17,384 nucleotides of DNA. It comes from CAZLNO01 sp964561005. GTDB taxonomy: Bacteria; Pseudomonadota; Alphaproteobacteria; Kiloniellales; Rhodovibrionaceae. Where the stretch lies: positions 1 to 17,384 of the forward strand of contig CAZLNO010000089.1 of assembly GCA_964561005.1 (NCBI GenBank), read 5' to 3'. The translations under genes were made by a program, and so were the position numbers. Below the pieces are notes generated by a model. That model did no database searches and had not been told where the DNA came from. It saw nothing but the letters and a program-made list of their open reading frames with translations. Positions 15,969-17,384 of this stretch are shown here, piece after piece (positions within the stretch are counted from its first letter, which is position 1; each line of letters opens with the position of its first letter).

Positions 15969-17199
15969 GGCGTCACGGCCCGCCGTCGAGCCCCCGCCGC
16001 CTGGCACCGACACGGCCTCGCTGCACGTCTGCCACGTCCTTTTGCGCCTGGGCTACGGCGGCATGGAGAACGGGCTGGTGACGATCGTCAACGGCCTGCG
16101 CGCGGGCGGCTTCCGGCACTCCATCGTCTGTCTCGACACGGCCACGAACTTCCGCGCGCGGGTGGCGGCGGACGTGCCGGTGCATTGCCTGGGCGAGAGC
16201 ACCAGCGGACCGCTGGGCCGCCACCGCGCGCTCTGGCGGCTCATCCGCGAGCTGCGGCCGGACATCGTGCACACGCGCAACCTGGCGACGATCGACCTCT
16301 ACCCGGTGGTGTTGGCGGCGGGCGTGCGCCGTCTGGTGCACAGCGAGCACGGCGTCGACCTGCTGGAGATCGACGGCTCGCCGCTGAAGTATCGCCTGAT
16401 CCGCCGGCTGGGCAGTCTGGTGACGCCCGCCTACATCGCGCTCTCGCGGGACCTGAAGGATTGGCTGGTGCGGCGGAACGGCATTCCCGCGCGCAAGGTC
16501 TCGGTCATTGTGAACGGGGTCGATACCGAACGCTTCCGGCCGCCCGCCGACCCGGCGGCAAGACGGGCGCGGCGGGACGCGCTCGGCCTCGACGACCCCG
16601 AGGTCGTGGCGATCGGCAGCCTGGGTCGGCTGGAGGCGGTGAAGGATCACGAAAACCTGGCCGCCGCCTATGTCGCGTTGGTCGCACGCCGGCCGGATCT
16701 GCGGGCGCGCACGGTGCTGGTGCTGGGCGGCGACGGCTCGCGGCGGGCGGCGATCGAGGCGGTCATGCATCAAGCCGGCCTGCGCGACCGCCTGCGGCTG
16801 CCCGGCTACATCGCCGATTCGCCGGCCTTCTATCAGGCGCTCGACCTTTTCGTCCTGCCCTCGCGCACCGAGGGCACCAGCAACACCATCCTGGAGGCCA
16901 TGGCCTGCGGCCTGCCGGTGGTGGCGACCGACGTGGGCGAGAGCGCGCGCCTGGTGGCCGATGGCGAGACCGGCGCCATCGTCCCGCCGCGCGACCCGGA
17001 AGGCCTCGCCGCGGGCCTGATTCCCTATCTGGACTCCACCGACCTGCGCCGGCGCCACGGCGCGGCGGGCCGCGAGCGGACCTTGGCGCGGTTCAGCCTG
17101 GACGGCATGCTGCGCGCCTATGGCGAGGTCTACCGCCGCGTGGCCGGCGGGCGAGCGGCGCCGTCGTCGAATGAATCCGTAGGTCAGGCTCCGGCCTGA
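15958..17199 (+). CDS. GT4 glycosyltransferase, PEP-CTERM/EpsH1-associated type
   Basis: This 413-residue GT-B fold sugar transferase has an N-terminal acceptor domain with VCHVLLRLGYGGMENGLVTI and ELRPDIVHTRNLAT, then SEHGVD and YIALSRDLKDWLV, and the linker VIVNGVDTERF. The C-terminal donor domain ends with EGTSNTILEAMACGLPVVATDVG, where Glu305 and Glu313 form the EX7E nucleotide-sugar motif. The wording GGMENG... HTRNLA... HGVD... NGVDTERF matches what I remember of the stp2 family (TIGR03088), sugar transferases found beside EpsH1-type exosortases. It would add a sugar to a lipid-linked repeat unit on the cytoplasmic membrane face; donor and acceptor are unknown. The ATG at 15958 lies inside the end of the epimerase gene, and no better start with a ribosome binding site is seen. 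Confidence 0.9.
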   Translation: MAFEASRPAVEPPPPGTDTASLHVCHVLLRLGYGGMENGLVTIVNGLRAGGFRHSIVCLDTATNFRARVAADVPVHCLGESTSGPLGRHRALWRLIRELRPDIVHTRNLATIDLYPVVLAAGVRRLVHSEHGVDLLEIDGSPLKYRLIRRLGSLVTPAYIALSRDLKDWLVRRNGIPARKVSVIVNGVDTERFRPPADPAARRARRDALGLDDPEVVAIGSLGRLEAVKDHENLAAAYVALVARRPDLRARTVLVLGGDGSRRAAIEAVMHQAGLRDRLRLPGYIADSPAFYQALDLFVLPSRTEGTSNTILEAMACGLPVVATDVGESARLVADGETGAIVPPRDPEGLAAGLIPYLDSTDLRRRHGAAGRERTLARFSLDGMLRAYGEVYRRVAGGRAAPSSNESVGQAPA

Positions 17200-17200
17200 C
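17183..17200 (+). terminator. Hairpin overlapping the glycosyltransferase stop codon
   Basis: GTCAGGC, loop TCCG, GCCTGAC form a perfect 7 bp stem whose 3' arm contains the TGA stop. It is followed by a C-run, not a T-run. It may shape the 3' end of the operon message or slow ribosomes at the stop. Confidence 0.4.
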
Positions 17201-17280
17201 GCCCCCCTTGGAAGAAGCGGCAGGCTGAAGCATGCCCTGCGCGCCGTGGCGTGGGCGCATTAGCCAAGCTAACAGGCTTT

Positions 17281-17293
17281 CGAGATAATCTCG
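17281..17293. promoter_or_regulatory. Odd palindrome CGAGAT-A-ATCTCG
   Basis: A perfect 6-1-6 inverted repeat followed by TTT. It could be an operator, or a small hairpin (CGAG stem, ATAAT loop). Another 5 bp stem with loop CAA (TTAGC/GCTAA, 17260-17272) lies just before it. Confidence 0.35.
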
Positions 17294-17315
17294 TTTGCGG
17301 ATATGGCCTGAACCT

Positions 17316-17381
17316 TCCCATCTTCGGGGCAAGCGACGACGCCGGCGATGGCCCGGCGTTTTAGAAACCTTGAAGATGGGA
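17316..17381. other. Nested double stem at the right edge
   Basis: A perfect 10 bp outer stem (TCCCATCTTC at 17316-17325 with its complement at 17372-17381) encloses a perfect 7 bp inner stem (ACGCCGG at 17339-17345, CCGGCGT at 17353-17359). TTTT at 17359-17362 immediately follows, overlapping the inner stem's last base. The inner stem plus T-run looks like an intrinsic terminator for the plus strand. The outer stem suggests a larger structured RNA, an attenuator or a repeat element. What follows is outside the window. Confidence 0.5.
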
Positions 17382-17384
17382 GCC

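Overview
The window is about 17.4 kb of very GC-rich bacterial DNA, with G or C at most third codon positions. The gene set suggests an alphaproteobacterium, probably of the Rhodospirillales type. The reasons are a chemoreceptor with the DALADRFE linker seen in that group, a GcrA-like DNA-binding module, and an exosortase-type exopolysaccharide regulator pair. The taxonomy is inference. I see no tRNA, rRNA, CRISPR array, transposase or phage gene.

Left part (1-7152, all plus strand): the 3' part of an amidase-signature hydrolase, a cytoplasmic gamma-glutamyltransferase-family enzyme, a methyl-accepting chemotaxis protein, and a tight pair made of a small Bor/Iss-like lipoprotein and an aldonolactone-oxidase-like flavoprotein. 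These look like metabolic and sensory genes with no direct link to the right part.

Right part (7388-17199): an exopolysaccharide locus. It holds a WbpA-type UDP-GlcNAc 6-dehydrogenase (plus), then on the minus strand the sigma54-dependent response regulator prsR, its membrane histidine kinase prsK, and a WbpP-like sugar-nucleotide epimerase. Back on the plus strand are an unrecognised GcrA-like DNA-binding protein, a UDP-glucuronate 4-epimerase-like enzyme, and a GT4 glycosyltransferase of the type associated with the PEP-CTERM/EpsH1 exosortase system. Three enzymes would make uronic-acid or amino-sugar nucleotides, the glycosyltransferase would use such a donor, and PrsK/PrsR would control polymer or PEP-CTERM protein expression. 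The exosortase itself is not here and probably lies beyond an edge.

The most novel item is the three-part DNA-binding protein at 13735-14715. It sits behind an unusually AT-rich promoter-like island between two sugar-nucleotide genes. The last 200 bases carry a series of perfect inverted repeats, including a nested double stem at 17316-17381, that no gene here explains.
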